A stretch of 64,000 nt of DNA from Desulfopila aestuarii DSM 18488 (GCF_900143695.1 NZ_FRFE01000018.1:1-64000), one strand, 5' to 3'; shown: positions 1-9,365, counted from the stretch's first letter. A program made the numbers and translations. The notes: generated by a model from the sequence alone, not told the origin.

Positions 1-618
1 AAGGAAGTCAAAGAGCCGAGAAAGCCCCGCAAAAGAGGTCGTCCGGCCAAGGGTGAAGAGCGGGAATCTCCCGTCGAGAAACGGCTTGATCGCCAAGTGA
101 ACCAGAGTGCCGAGGAGGCTATCAGCGAACTGCCGGTTGTCTGTGATCGCGGGACCAAGAAGAATGCGCAGGGCTATAAGATATCATGGAACGGTTACAA
201 ACTGCATCTGGATACAAACGATATCGGCCTACCGATCAGTGCCCTTGTCACCTCTGCCTCATTACATGACAGCCAGGCCGCGATTCCATTGATTAAACTG
301 ACCAGTGGAAAGGTGACCTATCTTTATGATCTGATGGATGCGGCCTACGACGCCAAACGAATCGAAGAGATCAGCCGGGGCTTTGGACATGTCCCGATCA
401 TCGATAAAAATGGACGTGGAAAAGATGTCTTACCTATGGCTCCTCACGAAGCGGAGCGCTACAAAATTCGCTCCAGCGCGGAACGAGCAAACAGCCGATT
501 GAAAGAAGATTTTGGTGCCAACAACGTCATGGTCAAGGGGCACGCGAAGGTGTCCCTCCACCTGATGTTTGGAGTTATCACCTTATTTTCAAATCAACTT
601 TTACGGCTGCTTGGTTAA
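1..618 (+). CDS. IS transposase, DDE type, 5'-truncated by window edge
   Basis: The frame is open from base 1, so only the C-terminal part (about 205 residues) is visible. It begins with a basic linker (KPRKRGRPAK) and continues with a DDE transposase core of the IS4/IS5-like superfamily. The segment YDLMDAAYDA would carry the second catalytic Asp, and SSAERANSRLKE the catalytic Glu. The first Asp lies outside the window. The end of the frame, LFSNQLLRLLG, is typical of these transposases. The element probably ends shortly after the stop: bases 659-684 read inward as GAGCCTCTTGCAAAATG..., a plausible terminal inverted repeat that cannot be matched because the other end is missing. Family assignment is from motif recognition. 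Whether the element is intact cannot be judged. Confidence 0.8.
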   Translation, partial: KEVKEPRKPRKRGRPAKGEERESPVEKRLDRQVNQSAEEAISELPVVCDRGTKKNAQGYKISWNGYKLHLDTNDIGLPISALVTSASLHDSQAAIPLIKLTSGKVTYLYDLMDAAYDAKRIEEISRGFGHVPIIDKNGRGKDVLPMAPHEAERYKIRSSAERANSRLKEDFGANNVMVKGHAKVSLHLMFGVITLFSNQLLRLLG

Positions 619-1021
619 GTTGTCAAAGATCAATTTGTGGCCACAGTACAAAGCCTCAGGCTCTGGTCATTTTGCAAGAGGCTCCAATAAAAGTTAAAAA
701 TTATGCATCTTTTTGTTCTTTGTCCTGCAGCGTAGTGATTTGTTATTCTGGAGCTGCCATCTCAAAGCAGTACGTGTGGTTTCGCATAGGGTCATAACAT
801 AATGTGTGTCCATGGCAGGAAAGTGGCTAAAAAAACTGTGGACAACGAAATGAAGCAGGCGGCGATTTGGCCAGCTGAGGGCAGAATCGACTTGCCAGGT
901 ACAGTATTTTACAATACCTTCGAAAGTACAGGGAAACCTCTTTGGAGGTGTGCCTGATGGCAGTTGGTCAGGTCCAGTCGGAAGTATGCAGTTACGGCGG
1001 AGCAAAGAGAGGTGTTTGCGA
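619..1021. other. Intergenic region after IS transposase
   Basis: About 400 bases with no convincing gene. It contains the putative right end of the insertion sequence (659-684) and the leader of the PAS gene. A GTG at 950 is in frame with that gene, but its GGAGGT (944-949) abuts the codon with no spacer, so it is unlikely to be the start. Confidence 0.4.
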
Positions 1022-1666
1022 ATGGTTCATGAGCAATTACTACTGAGCGAAGAACGGCTGAAGATGGTACTTGAAGGGAGCCAGCAGGGTTTCTGGGACT
1101 GGAACATAGAGACCGGCGAGGTCCAGCGAAATGAGCGCTGGGCGGAGATGCTCGGCTATACCACCGAGGACTTCGAGAACGACACCAACACCTGGACCCG
1201 GCTGATTCATCCCGATGACCGTGATGGGGCCTGGGCATCGATTATCGACCACCTTGAAGGCCGGAGTAACTGCCATAAATGTGAATACCGGTTGCGGGCG
1301 AAAGATGGCAGCTACCGGTGGATTCTCGATCACGCCAAGGTTGTCAGGCGGGCACACGACGGCCGGCCGCTTAGGATGAGCGGTACCAATATGGACATCA
1401 CCGACCGTAAACGCATTGAAAAGGAGCGGGACCAGCTGATTGCCTCCTTGCAGGAAGCGCTGCATGAGATTCGCACCCTGAAGGGCATTATCCCCATCTG
1501 CTCATACTGTTATCGCATTCGGGATGAGGAAGGAGCCTGGGATAAGCTGGAAGAATACCTGACCAGACATTCCAATGCCGAGTTCAGTCACGGGATCTGT
1601 CCGGACTGTTCCGTCAATTTTATCGAAAAGATAGAGAAAAAAGACAACATTTCAGATAGTCAGTAG
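1022..1666 (+). CDS. PAS-domain protein with C-terminal CxxC...CxxC module
   Basis: Probable soluble signalling protein of 214 residues. A PAS/PAC domain fills the first two thirds (GFWDWNIETGEV, then YRLRAKDGSYRWILDHAKV and the PAC end MDITDRKRIEKERD). A short coiled linker leads to a C-terminal module beginning IIPICSYCYRIRDEEG and ending FSHGICPDC. This tail, with two Cys pairs, follows PAS or receiver domains in many deltaproteobacterial proteins; I know no established function for it. No kinase, cyclase or HTH output is present. The ATG at 1022 is preceded by AGAGAGGTG at good spacing; an in-frame GTG at 950 would add 24 residues. Its 3' end overlaps the convergent deacylase gene by 15 bases. 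Confidence 0.75.
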   Translation: MVHEQLLLSEERLKMVLEGSQQGFWDWNIETGEVQRNERWAEMLGYTTEDFENDTNTWTRLIHPDDRDGAWASIIDHLEGRSNCHKCEYRLRAKDGSYRWILDHAKVVRRAHDGRPLRMSGTNMDITDRKRIEKERDQLIASLQEALHEIRTLKGIIPICSYCYRIRDEEGAWDKLEEYLTRHSNAEFSHGICPDCSVNFIEKIEKKDNISDSQ

Positions 1667-2785
1667 CTGTTTCCCTTTGCCGGCGAGTGGTTTCGTTCCC
1701 GCCACCTTGGCAACGATTTTTCCGGGACGGGCGAACCTGTCGCATGACCTGGCAAAGAGAACCCCTTTGGTTTTGCAGGAAATCTCTGTTATTGCCACCT
1801 GGCCCGGTTTTGCCATGGGGTCGGTCAGTTTCGCGATCACTTCCCCCTCGTCGACTATCTCCCCGGGTTCTTTCAGGTACGAAAGAATTCCTGCAGCTTC
1901 CGCCTTAATATAATCGACGCCTTCCAGCGGGGTCGCATCGTGGAGGAGTTCCGGCACGGGACCGGCTTCTCCTGCAAGATAACCGCGTCGCTGGAGAAAT
2001 GTGTAGAGGTTGGCAGTGTCCTGTTGGGTCTGAGCCGGAAGCGTATCGCTGTTTCCGCGTAACTCAACGGTGGCCGCAAGGCAGGCCGGAAGAATGGGAT
2101 GATCGGGAAATTTCTCCGCCAGAAGCCACCATATCTGGCTGTTGGCCTCGTCAAAGGGACAACCGCCGGATTCCGCTGCGAGCAGGGTTGCGTATGCCCC
2201 CATCTGGGCTGAGAGATCGTGGGCTTCCGGCCAGAGGGCGGTGCCGGTGTAGACATGCATCACTGCCTGAAAGTCACAGTGCAGATCGAGTACTATGTCG
2301 GCATCATGGGACATTGAGAAGAGCAGATGTTTTAAAAATGCTGTTTCGCCCAGCGGGCGCATTTCGGATAGAACTTCGCCCACAACCTGCCGGATAAGGT
2401 GGGTATTTGCATCAGGATCATTTCCGAGTCTTCCTTGCAACTTCTCAGCAGCCTGTTCTGCAACCTCAAGATGGTTGCGGTTGAAGTTGACGTTGTCGAC
2501 GCGGTCAAAACGGCCCTGGACGCTGTCGATGGTCCACTGGTCAAGTCCAATGGGATTGGCGACGGGAACAACGATGATCTCTCCGCAGATCCGTCCTTCC
2601 TGTTCGGCGACAGTTAACAGTTCCACGAGGCGGGTTGCAACCAGGTAACCGGGAGCCTCATCTGCGTGAAGGCCGGCCTGAATATAGACCTTGCGGCCGC
2701 AGTCGGGTTTGCCGAAATGGATACTGACCAGAGTCCTCTGGGTGCCGATGGATGCCGATGGCAGAAGATGTTCGATGCGTTTCAT
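1652..2785 (-). CDS. Succinylglutamate desuccinylase/aspartoacylase-family deacylase
   Basis: Zinc-dependent amidohydrolase-type protein of 377 residues. The metal site is visible: GLHADEAPG supplies His40 and Glu43 (HxxE) and LDLHC supplies His169, as in AstE and aspartoacylase. The C-terminal 80 residues (SYLKEPGEIVDEGEVIAKL) form the usual small beta domain of this family. The start at 2785 (MKRIEHLL) was chosen because the longer frame runs back into the permease gene; it leaves a 34-base gap. It is the last gene of the GABA operon, directly after an ABC transporter. From memory, the Pseudomonas arginine/ornithine locus aotJQMOP has a protein of this family (AotO) in the same place. The substrate is unknown; an N-acyl amino acid is the natural guess. 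Confidence 0.85.
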   Translation of the reverse strand: MKRIEHLLPSASIGTQRTLVSIHFGKPDCGRKVYIQAGLHADEAPGYLVATRLVELLTVAEQEGRICGEIIVVPVANPIGLDQWTIDSVQGRFDRVDNVNFNRNHLEVAEQAAEKLQGRLGNDPDANTHLIRQVVGEVLSEMRPLGETAFLKHLLFSMSHDADIVLDLHCDFQAVMHVYTGTALWPEAHDLSAQMGAYATLLAAESGGCPFDEANSQIWWLLAEKFPDHPILPACLAATVELRGNSDTLPAQTQQDTANLYTFLQRRGYLAGEAGPVPELLHDATPLEGVDYIKAEAAGILSYLKEPGEIVDEGEVIAKLTDPMAKPGQVAITEISCKTKGVLFARSCDRFARPGKIVAKVAGTKPLAGKGKQLLTI

Positions 2786-2819
2786 AGGGGCCTGTAAATT
2801 GGATGTGCTCAGGAAAAAT

Positions 2820-3527
2820 TCAATTGTCTTCAGCTGTCTGTTGTTGAGGCTGTAAATGGCGGTGCCAGCGGTTTTCCAGTCGTTTGACGAAAAAGACGAT
2901 GGTGAAGGTGATGGCCATATAGAGCACGGCGGCAGTGAGGAACGCCTCATAGGGGCTGTAAAACCTTGAATTGACAATTCTTGCTGCACCGGTGATATCG
3001 ACGATGGTGATGACACTGGCAAGGGCTGTACCGTGCAGCATGAAGATCATCTCATTCGAATAGGCTGGAAGCGCCCGCCGGAAGGCGCTGGGTAGGACAA
3101 TGCGTCGCAGCATGAGGGGCGTAGACATGCCCGCAGCCCGTGCTGCTTCGATTTCGCCGTGGGGGGTGGCAACCATGGCGCCGCGGATGATCTCTACAGT
3201 GTAAGCGCAGGTGTTGAGTGAGAAAGTAAAGAGCGCACAGAGATAGGCTTCGCGAAAAAAGGGCCAGAAAATACTGGTTTTCAGTACTTCGAACTGGCCG
3301 AAGCCGTAATAGACCAAAAACATCTGCACCAGCAGCGGTGTACCCCGGAAGAAATAGACAAAGGCGCGGATCGGCAGCTGTACCCTCTGTGATCCATAGC
3401 AGCGGAGCACTGCCAGGGGAATGGCGAGGATGAGGCCGATCGCGAGGGAAATCGAGACCAGCATCAGAGTGTTCTGCAAACCCTCCGCATAGATGCCAAA
3501 ATTTTCGGTGATGATGGACAGGTTCAT
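2820..3527 (-). CDS. Amino-acid ABC transporter permease (HisM/AotM-like)
   Basis: Inner-membrane permease of the polar amino acid uptake family, 235 residues with about five hydrophobic segments. The cytoplasmic EAA loop that contacts the ATPase is clear (EAARAAGMSTPLMLRR followed by IVLPSAFRRALP). The N-terminus, NFGIYAEGLQNTLMLVSISL, is the family's usual first membrane segment. The gene starts one base after the partner permease ends, so the two are presumably translationally coupled and form a heterodimer. Substrate specificity comes from the binding protein, so basic amino acids (arginine or ornithine type) are likely but unproven. Confidence 0.9.
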   Translation of the reverse strand: MNLSIITENFGIYAEGLQNTLMLVSISLAIGLILAIPLAVLRCYGSQRVQLPIRAFVYFFRGTPLLVQMFLVYYGFGQFEVLKTSIFWPFFREAYLCALFTFSLNTCAYTVEIIRGAMVATPHGEIEAARAAGMSTPLMLRRIVLPSAFRRALPAYSNEMIFMLHGTALASVITIVDITGAARIVNSRFYSPYEAFLTAAVLYMAITFTIVFFVKRLENRWHRHLQPQQQTAEDN

Positions 3528-3528
3528 A

Positions 3529-4221
3529 TTACTCCTCCCTCCTCACCCCGACACTGTACCGTTTTTCGAGATAGTTGAGCAGATAGATGGAAACAGTGGT
3601 GATCAGCAGATAATTGATGGCCACTACCAGGTAAAAGGTGAAGGGTTTACGGGTCGCGCCTGCGGCCAGTGCCGCTTTGCGAACCATATCATCGAGGCCG
3701 ATGATCGATACCAGGGCGGTTGTCTTGATCAGCACCAGCCAGTTGTTGCCGAAACCAGGCAGGGCGTGGCGGACCATCAGCGGCAGCATGATTCGGGTAA
3801 AAACCTGAAAACTGCTCATACCGTAGGCGTAAGCCGCTTCGATCTGGCCTTTGTTTACCGCCAGTATGGCGCCTCGAAAGGTTTCGGTCATATAGGCGCC
3901 GAAGATAAAACCAATGGTACCCACCCCGGCAATAAACGGATTGATATCGATGTATTCGTCGTATCCGAAATAGGGGCCGATCTGATTCACCAGGATCTGG
4001 CCGCCAAAAAAGACCAGCAGCATCAACACCAGATCGGGAACACCGCGAATGACGGTGGTGTAGACCTGGGCAGCCGAGCGCAGAACCGGCGATGGTGAGA
4101 GCTTGGCGAGCGCACCGGTAAAACCGAGAAAACCTGCCAGCAACAGAGAGAGAAGAGAGACCTCTAGCGTGAGCAGGGTTCCTTCAATAATGGATGGGCC
4201 GTAGCCGTGGAGTAGGGACAT
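3529..4221 (-). CDS. Amino-acid ABC transporter permease (HisQ/AotQ-like)
   Basis: Second membrane subunit of the transporter, 230 residues. It shows the family start GYGPSIIEGTLLTLEVSLLSLLL and an EAA loop, EAAYAYGMSSFQVFTRIMLP. It is separated from the binding-protein gene upstream by about 70 bases that contain a perfect 9-bp stem-loop (4239-4267), and adjoins the second permease downstream. The order binding protein, Q-type permease, M-type permease, deacylase matches aot-type arginine/ornithine loci as I remember them. Confidence 0.9.
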   Translation of the reverse strand: MSLLHGYGPSIIEGTLLTLEVSLLSLLLAGFLGFTGALAKLSPSPVLRSAAQVYTTVIRGVPDLVLMLLVFFGGQILVNQIGPYFGYDEYIDINPFIAGVGTIGFIFGAYMTETFRGAILAVNKGQIEAAYAYGMSSFQVFTRIMLPLMVRHALPGFGNNWLVLIKTTALVSIIGLDDMVRKAALAAGATRKPFTFYLVVAINYLLITTVSIYLLNYLEKRYSVGVRREE

Positions 4222-4238
4222 GGAAAACGCTTTGGTCG

Positions 4239-4267
4239 GGCGGCCGGGAAAAGGTGATCCGGCCGCC
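4239..4267 (-). other. Intercistronic stem-loop after binding-protein gene
   Basis: Perfect 9-bp inverted repeat GGCGGCCGG/CCGGCCGCC with an 11-base loop, just 3' of the binding-protein stop codon in the transcript. There is no U-tract, so it is more likely an mRNA-stabilising or partial-attenuation hairpin than a full terminator. Confidence 0.7.
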
Positions 4268-4291
4268 TGATGTCATAGGAAATGATTTCGC

Positions 4292-5065
4292 TTATTCACC
4301 GTAAACGTTGAAATCGAAATACTTATCCTGGATTTGTTTGTAAACGCCGTTGGCGCGGATGGTGTCGATGGCTTTGTTGAATTTCTCGGCGAGATCGGTC
4401 TCGCCTTTCCGAATCGCGATGCCTGCACCTTCACCGAACCATTTCGGATCACTGAGGTCCGGGCCGATGAACTCATAGTTTTTCCCTTCCGGCTTTTTCA
4501 AAAAGCCATCGGAAAGGGCGACGGAATCGGCCAGCAGCATGTCAACCCGGCCGGCGGTGAGATCAAGATAGGCCTCGTCCTGGCTGGCGTATCGGACGAT
4601 TTCGACAGACTGGCCATAGTTGTCGGTGAGATAGCGGTCATGAATGGTGGCACGTTGGACCCCGACTTTTTTCCCCTTCATTGCCTCAGTTGAGAATGCA
4701 TTCATCATGCCTTTCTCCTGGATGAACTTCGCAGGGGTCTGGTAATATTTATGAGTAAAATCGACCTTCTGCTTCCGCTCTTCAGTAATCGACATGGAGG
4801 CTATGATCGCATCGTATTTTTTGGCAAGCAGAGCAGGAATGATGCCGTCCCAATCCTGGGCAACGAGCACACATTCTGAGCCCATGGCTTCACAGAGCGC
4901 CTTGGCGATATCAATGTCAAAACCGGCCAGCTGACCATCCGGCTGGACGTAGCTGAATGGAGGGTAGGCGCCTTCGACGCCGATACGCACTTTTTTCCAA
5001 TCGTTGGCCTGTACGGTGGTGCCCAGCAGGCAGAGTAGGATCGCAACTCCTAGAATTCTTCTCAT
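4292..5065 (-). CDS. Periplasmic amino-acid-binding protein (LAO/HisJ/AotJ-like)
   Basis: Solute-binding protein of 257 residues with a clear signal peptide (MRRILGVAILLCLLGTTVQA). The mature protein begins with the family pattern KVRIGVEGAYPPFSY and has AGFDIDIAKALCEAMG and YDAIIASMSITEERKQKVDF, typical of type-2 binding proteins for polar amino acids. The overall look resembles lysine/arginine/ornithine-binding proteins. That specificity is inference, and GABA-related cations remain possible given the operon. It lies between the ATPase gene (39 bases upstream) and the permeases, and is followed by a stem-loop that may raise its mRNA level over that of the permeases. Confidence 0.9.
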   Translation of the reverse strand: MRRILGVAILLCLLGTTVQANDWKKVRIGVEGAYPPFSYVQPDGQLAGFDIDIAKALCEAMGSECVLVAQDWDGIIPALLAKKYDAIIASMSITEERKQKVDFTHKYYQTPAKFIQEKGMMNAFSTEAMKGKKVGVQRATIHDRYLTDNYGQSVEIVRYASQDEAYLDLTAGRVDMLLADSVALSDGFLKKPEGKNYEFIGPDLSDPKWFGEGAGIAIRKGETDLAEKFNKAIDTIRANGVYKQIQDKYFDFNVYGE

Positions 5066-5104
5066 TTTTCTTCCTCTTTGTGAATTGGGTTGGTGGTGGC
5101 CGCC

Positions 5105-5878
5105 TTACATCATGGCGGCGGTAAACGACTTAAAACGTTCTGACTTCGGGTTGTCGAAAACCTCTGTCGGCGTCCCATCTTCACAGATGACGCCCTGATC
5201 GATAAAGATCACCCTGGAACTCACCTCCCTGGCAAAGCCCATCTCATGGGTGACCACGATCATGGTCCTCCCTTCTTCTGCCAGCGCCCGTATGACCTGC
5301 AGTACCTCGCCCACCAGTTCCGGGTCGAGTGCTGATGTCGGTTCATCAAACAGGATGACTTCCGGTTCCATAGCCAGCGCCCTGGCAATGGCTGCCCGTT
5401 GCTGCTGGCCGCCGGAGAGCTGGATCGGATAGGCTCCATACTTGTCGCCGATGCCGACTTTTGCCAGGTAATGCTTGGCCCGCTCCATTGCTTCCTTTTT
5501 GTCGATCTTGAGGACATGGATAGGGGCTTCGACCACATTTTCAAGAATGGTCATGTGAGACCAGAGGTTGAACTGCTGGAAAACCATGGCGAGTCGGGAA
5601 CGGATGCGTTCCACCTGACGGCGGTCGGCGGGCTGGTATTCACCCTTGCGGTTGCGTTTCATCAACACCTCTTCACCGGCAACCCGTAAAGTTCCCTGGT
5701 CGGGAATTTCAAGGAGGTTGATACAGCGTAAAAGGGTGGATTTTCCCGAACCGGAGGGGCCGAGAACGGAGATGACTTCGCCCCGTTGGGCTTCGACGCT
5801 GATCCCTCGTAATACCTCATTGGTGCCAAAGCGCTTGTGGAGGTCTTCAACAGAGACCGCTGGTGGTAAAACTGTCAT
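5105..5878 (-). CDS. Amino-acid ABC transporter ATPase (HisP/AotP-like)
   Basis: Cytoplasmic ATPase of 257 residues powering the adjacent permeases. Walker [10 protein letters not shown] (residues 40-48), signature LSGGQQQR, Walker [15 protein letters not shown] and the switch histidine VTHEMGFA are all present. The insert [12 protein letters not shown] is typical of polar amino acid uptake ATPases. It is the first transporter gene, about 220 bases after gabD. That gap has a small inverted repeat (CTCAC...GTGAG) near 5900-5920 and could hold a secondary promoter, but I see no convincing one. Confidence 0.92.
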   Translation of the reverse strand: MTVLPPAVSVEDLHKRFGTNEVLRGISVEAQRGEVISVLGPSGSGKSTLLRCINLLEIPDQGTLRVAGEEVLMKRNRKGEYQPADRRQVERIRSRLAMVFQQFNLWSHMTILENVVEAPIHVLKIDKKEAMERAKHYLAKVGIGDKYGAYPIQLSGGQQQRAAIARALAMEPEVILFDEPTSALDPELVGEVLQVIRALAEEGRTMIVVTHEMGFAREVSSRVIFIDQGVICEDGTPTEVFDNPKSERFKSFTAAMM

Positions 5879-6100
5879 GATATCCTCTGAAAATTACCGT
5901 ACTCACTGGATACTGTGAGAACGTTTGTATTTCAGCCAGATATACAGAAATGCACGTCTACTGTCAAACTCTATGGACAGATCAGTGGTTTGATGCGGTG
6001 ACCAGAAGAGGCAATAATATTGATTCTGGTACGAAGAGAAGTTTCTTAGCGGTTTTGCTGCAGCGGCTGCTGGTCGAGGTATGCGGAGGCGATCTGCCAA

Positions 6101-7564
6101 TTATCGATCGATCCCGCCCATGCAGAGGTATTTTATTTCAAGATAATCGTCCATCCCGTATTTTGAACCCTCGCGTCCGTTCCCTGATTCCTTGATGCCT
6201 CCAAATGGAGCCATTTCGTTGGAAATCAGTCCTTCATTGATCCCGACGATACCGTACTCCAATGCTTCACCGACCCGCCAGATCCGACCGATATCGCGGG
6301 AGTAGAAATAGGCTGCCAGGCCGACTTCGGTGTCATTGGCCATGGTGATAGCCTCCTCCTCTGTCTTGAACGAAAAGATGGGGGCAACAGGGCCGAAAAT
6401 TTCCTCACGATACAGTCGCATGGTGGTATTGGCTCCGGCGAGTACCGTTGGCTCTACAAATGAACGACCGAGAACCGATCGTCCACCACCGGTTAATACC
6501 CTGGCACCTTTGGCGATGGCATCGTCGATAATTGCCAGCACCTCGTTTGCGGCTTGTTCATCAATAAGAGGACCGGTGGTGACACCCTTATCCATGCCGT
6601 TACCGAGAACAAGTTCACTATTGACAGCTGCCACCAGTTTGGTGACAAACTGGTCATATACCCCTTCCTGAACCAGAATACGGTTGGTACAGACGCAGGT
6701 CTGCCCACAGTTGCGATACTTTGACGCCATGACTCCCTGAATCGCCGCATCCAGATCGGCATCATCAAAGACGATAAACGGGGCGTTGCCGCCAAGTTCC
6801 ATCGAGGTCTTCTTGACGGTTGTGGCGCATTCAGCCATCAGCTGTTTGCCGACCGGGGTGGAGCCGGTGAAGGTCAGCTTGCGTACGACAGGGTTGCTGG
6901 TCATTTCGCTGCCGATTTCCCTGGTTTTGCCGGCAATGATGTTAATGACTCCTCCGGGGATTCCGGCCCGGTTTGCCAGTTCTGCAAGGGCTAAGGCTGA
7001 AAGGGGGGTGGCGTTGGCGGGTTTGCAGACGACGGTGCAACCGGCAGCGAGCGCGGGAGCAATCTTGCGGGTCAGCATGGCGTTAGGGAAGTTCCACGGG
7101 GTGATACAGGCGACGACTCCGACGGGTTGCTTGATGCATACCAACCGTTTGCTGCCGTCCGGGCCGGGAATCGTGTCCCCGTACACCCGTTTGGCCTCTT
7201 CGGCGAACCACTCGACATAGGCAGCGCCATAGGCGATTTCGCCCGCAGCTTCTGCCAGGGGTTTGCCCATCTCGGCAGTGAGAATGCGGGCGAGATCCTG
7301 CTGATGTTCTATTATCAGGTCAAACCAACAGCGCAACAGGCCGGATCGTTCTTTTGCGGGTCGTACCCTCCAGTCCACCAGGGCCTTTTCTGCGGCCGCT
7401 ATTGCCCTGCGGGTCTCAGCTGTCCCACATCTTGCGACACAACCAACCAGCTCACCGGTTGCGGGATTCAGGACATCTACGGTTTGGCCGCTGTCAGCGT
7501 TAATCCAGCAGCCATCAATAAATGCCTGGCTGCGCAGCAAGCTTGTGTCGTGTAGGGTTAACAT
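6101..7564 (-). CDS. gabD: NAD(P)-dependent succinate-semialdehyde dehydrogenase-type ALDH
   Basis: Aldehyde dehydrogenase of 487 residues, the usual GabD length. It would oxidise succinate semialdehyde (or a similar omega-semialdehyde) made by the gabT product. Visible are the cofactor segment ITPWNFP, the glycine motif FTGST (232-236), the base Glu256 in MELGGNAP, catalytic Cys290 in RNCGQTCVC, and the C-terminal PFGGIKESGNGREG. A strong GAGGAAG precedes the ATG. It lies downstream of gabT and a tungsten-type aldehyde oxidoreductase, so two enzymes in one operon could consume the same aldehyde. Close relatives act on glutarate or aspartate semialdehyde, so exact specificity is not certain. 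Confidence 0.88.
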   Translation of the reverse strand: MLTLHDTSLLRSQAFIDGCWINADSGQTVDVLNPATGELVGCVARCGTAETRRAIAAAEKALVDWRVRPAKERSGLLRCWFDLIIEHQQDLARILTAEMGKPLAEAAGEIAYGAAYVEWFAEEAKRVYGDTIPGPDGSKRLVCIKQPVGVVACITPWNFPNAMLTRKIAPALAAGCTVVCKPANATPLSALALAELANRAGIPGGVINIIAGKTREIGSEMTSNPVVRKLTFTGSTPVGKQLMAECATTVKKTSMELGGNAPFIVFDDADLDAAIQGVMASKYRNCGQTCVCTNRILVQEGVYDQFVTKLVAAVNSELVLGNGMDKGVTTGPLIDEQAANEVLAIIDDAIAKGARVLTGGGRSVLGRSFVEPTVLAGANTTMRLYREEIFGPVAPIFSFKTEEEAITMANDTEVGLAAYFYSRDIGRIWRVGEALEYGIVGINEGLISNEMAPFGGIKESGNGREGSKYGMDDYLEIKYLCMGGIDR

Positions 7565-7601
7565 GTTTTCTTCCTCATGCTTTCCGCTGTCTGGCTGTCG
7601 T

Positions 7602-9365
7602 TTATGCTGGAACTCCCTGACTGTCCCAGCCGCGTAGCCGGTAATAGTCGCTTAACAACAGTTCCATTTCCGCCTCTGATAGTGATCCACCTTCCGGGAG
7701 GCTTTCTTTGTGCAGCCGCTTTGGCAATTTATCATCCTGCGGAGTGAGCCCTTCGCGAATGTTGAATTGGCGTGTCATGTTGGTGATATACGCCGCACGT
7801 TTTCGCAACTGTTCTTTACTTGCTTCTTCACCAGTAACGACGGAGAGGGCTTGCTGGAGCTCCTCCCAGGTGTAGAGATCGCGATAAAAGCGGCAGAGTA
7901 CCAGGGTGTCGAAGATGTTCAGCCGGTCTTCGTAGTCGATCAACATCTCCGCTTTTCCTTCAATTTGTTCCGGGGGAATCATACCGGCCAGTTCCGGTTT
8001 GTAGAACGTGGTGCGCAGATGACAGGCACCACGGGGCGAAGTGCCGAAGGTGAGGCCCATGCCTTTCAGTTTGCGGGGATCATAGCCTGCCGGTTCCATT
8101 CCTTTGACATGAATAGCGAGATCTTCGAGTTGCCAGTGGGCAGCAGTTTGCTTGATGCCATCGGCGAGGATGTTGCCGACATCAGCACGCGCGGATATTT
8201 TGGTGATGAGTTCTGCTACCTGATCGGCATTACCATAATCGATGTCATAATCGATCAGGCCACGGGCTTTCGCTTCCATGGCAAGGCCGCAGAGATTACC
8301 GGCGGTGATCGTGTCCATGCCGAGCCGGTCGCAGAGATCGTTGAGGTAGGCTACTTCTTCCATCTCCTCGATCATGCAAATGCCACCAAAGGAGTAGATG
8401 GTTTCATACTCTGGCCCCTCAAGTTTCAGGTCCTTGTGGCGGCCCTTGGTGATTCTTGCCAGTCGACCGCAGGCCATAAAGCACTTGGCACAGGCATGCG
8501 GTTTGATTTCGTGTTCTGCGTGGTAGGTTTCGCCATTAATCTTTTCGACATGGTCACAGGAACCCTGACTCCAGTATTTTGCCGGGAAGGCGCCAACATT
8601 ATTCATCAGCGAGACCATCATGGTCGTGCCCATTTTCTTATAGGCCTTGACACCGGGATTATCCATGTTTTTGGCGGAAAAATCCCTGGCATACTGGGCA
8701 ACACCTTCGGGGTTGGCATACTCACGTTTCCGGTCGCCTTGAAAGACCATGGCTTTGACCAGCTTTGAGCCGAGTACAGCCCCAACACCGGCTCGCCCTG
8801 CACAGCGCCATTTGTCGTTGGCGATAATGGCAAACCGCACGAGATTTTCTCCGGCAGGACCGATGGTGATGGCTCCAGGTTTACGATAACCTTCAACGTT
8901 TGGATTAAAGCGTTTGACAACCTCCTCCTCGGCCTGGAAGGTTTCCATGCCCCAGACATCGCCGGCATCATGGAAGATGACGTTGTCGGGAGTGATAGCA
9001 AGTACGGTTGGTTTGTCCGCCTTGCCGCTGACAATGATCGCATCAAAACCTGCGGAGTCGATTGCTTCGGGTACCTTGCCGCCCGAATAGGATTCAGCGT
9101 AGAAACCGGTCAGGGGAGATTTGGTGTAGACCCCGAACCTGCTGCCACCCCAGAGTCTGCCACCGCAGAAGGGGCCGGTGGCCACAATCAGGTGGTTATC
9201 CGGGGAGAGTGGATCAACACCGGGAGCATTACGGTCCAGGAGGAGGCGGGTAGCAAGACCTTTGCCGCCTGAGCATTCGGCGAGGATCTCATCGTCAACG
9301 GGTTCTATGACAAACGTCTGATCGCTGAGGTTGATGGTAAGGATACGATTGAAATAGCCGTGCAT
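7602..9365 (-). CDS. Aldehyde:ferredoxin oxidoreductase (tungsten/molybdenum AOR family)
   Basis: AOR family protein of 587 residues, close to the usual length. The N-terminus (GYFNRILTINLSDQ, then ECSGGKGLATRLL) is diagnostic. Cluster ligands Cys292, Cys295 and Cys299 (CAKCFMACG) and the later Cys in DTLVLCRFYRD would bind a 4Fe-4S cluster next to a bis-pyranopterin tungsten or molybdenum centre. The family oxidises aldehydes to acids with ferredoxin as acceptor, reversibly. AGGAGG precedes the start. Its place between gabT and gabD suggests that succinate semialdehyde or a related aldehyde is oxidised with a low-potential acceptor. The moeA gene near 60 kb belongs to the same cofactor pathway, but its distance says nothing about linkage. 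Confidence 0.93.
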   Translation of the reverse strand: MHGYFNRILTINLSDQTFVIEPVDDEILAECSGGKGLATRLLLDRNAPGVDPLSPDNHLIVATGPFCGGRLWGGSRFGVYTKSPLTGFYAESYSGGKVPEAIDSAGFDAIIVSGKADKPTVLAITPDNVIFHDAGDVWGMETFQAEEEVVKRFNPNVEGYRKPGAITIGPAGENLVRFAIIANDKWRCAGRAGVGAVLGSKLVKAMVFQGDRKREYANPEGVAQYARDFSAKNMDNPGVKAYKKMGTTMMVSLMNNVGAFPAKYWSQGSCDHVEKINGETYHAEHEIKPHACAKCFMACGRLARITKGRHKDLKLEGPEYETIYSFGGICMIEEMEEVAYLNDLCDRLGMDTITAGNLCGLAMEAKARGLIDYDIDYGNADQVAELITKISARADVGNILADGIKQTAAHWQLEDLAIHVKGMEPAGYDPRKLKGMGLTFGTSPRGACHLRTTFYKPELAGMIPPEQIEGKAEMLIDYEDRLNIFDTLVLCRFYRDLYTWEELQQALSVVTGEEASKEQLRKRAAYITNMTRQFNIREGLTPQDDKLPKRLHKESLPEGGSLSEAEMELLLSDYYRLRGWDSQGVPA

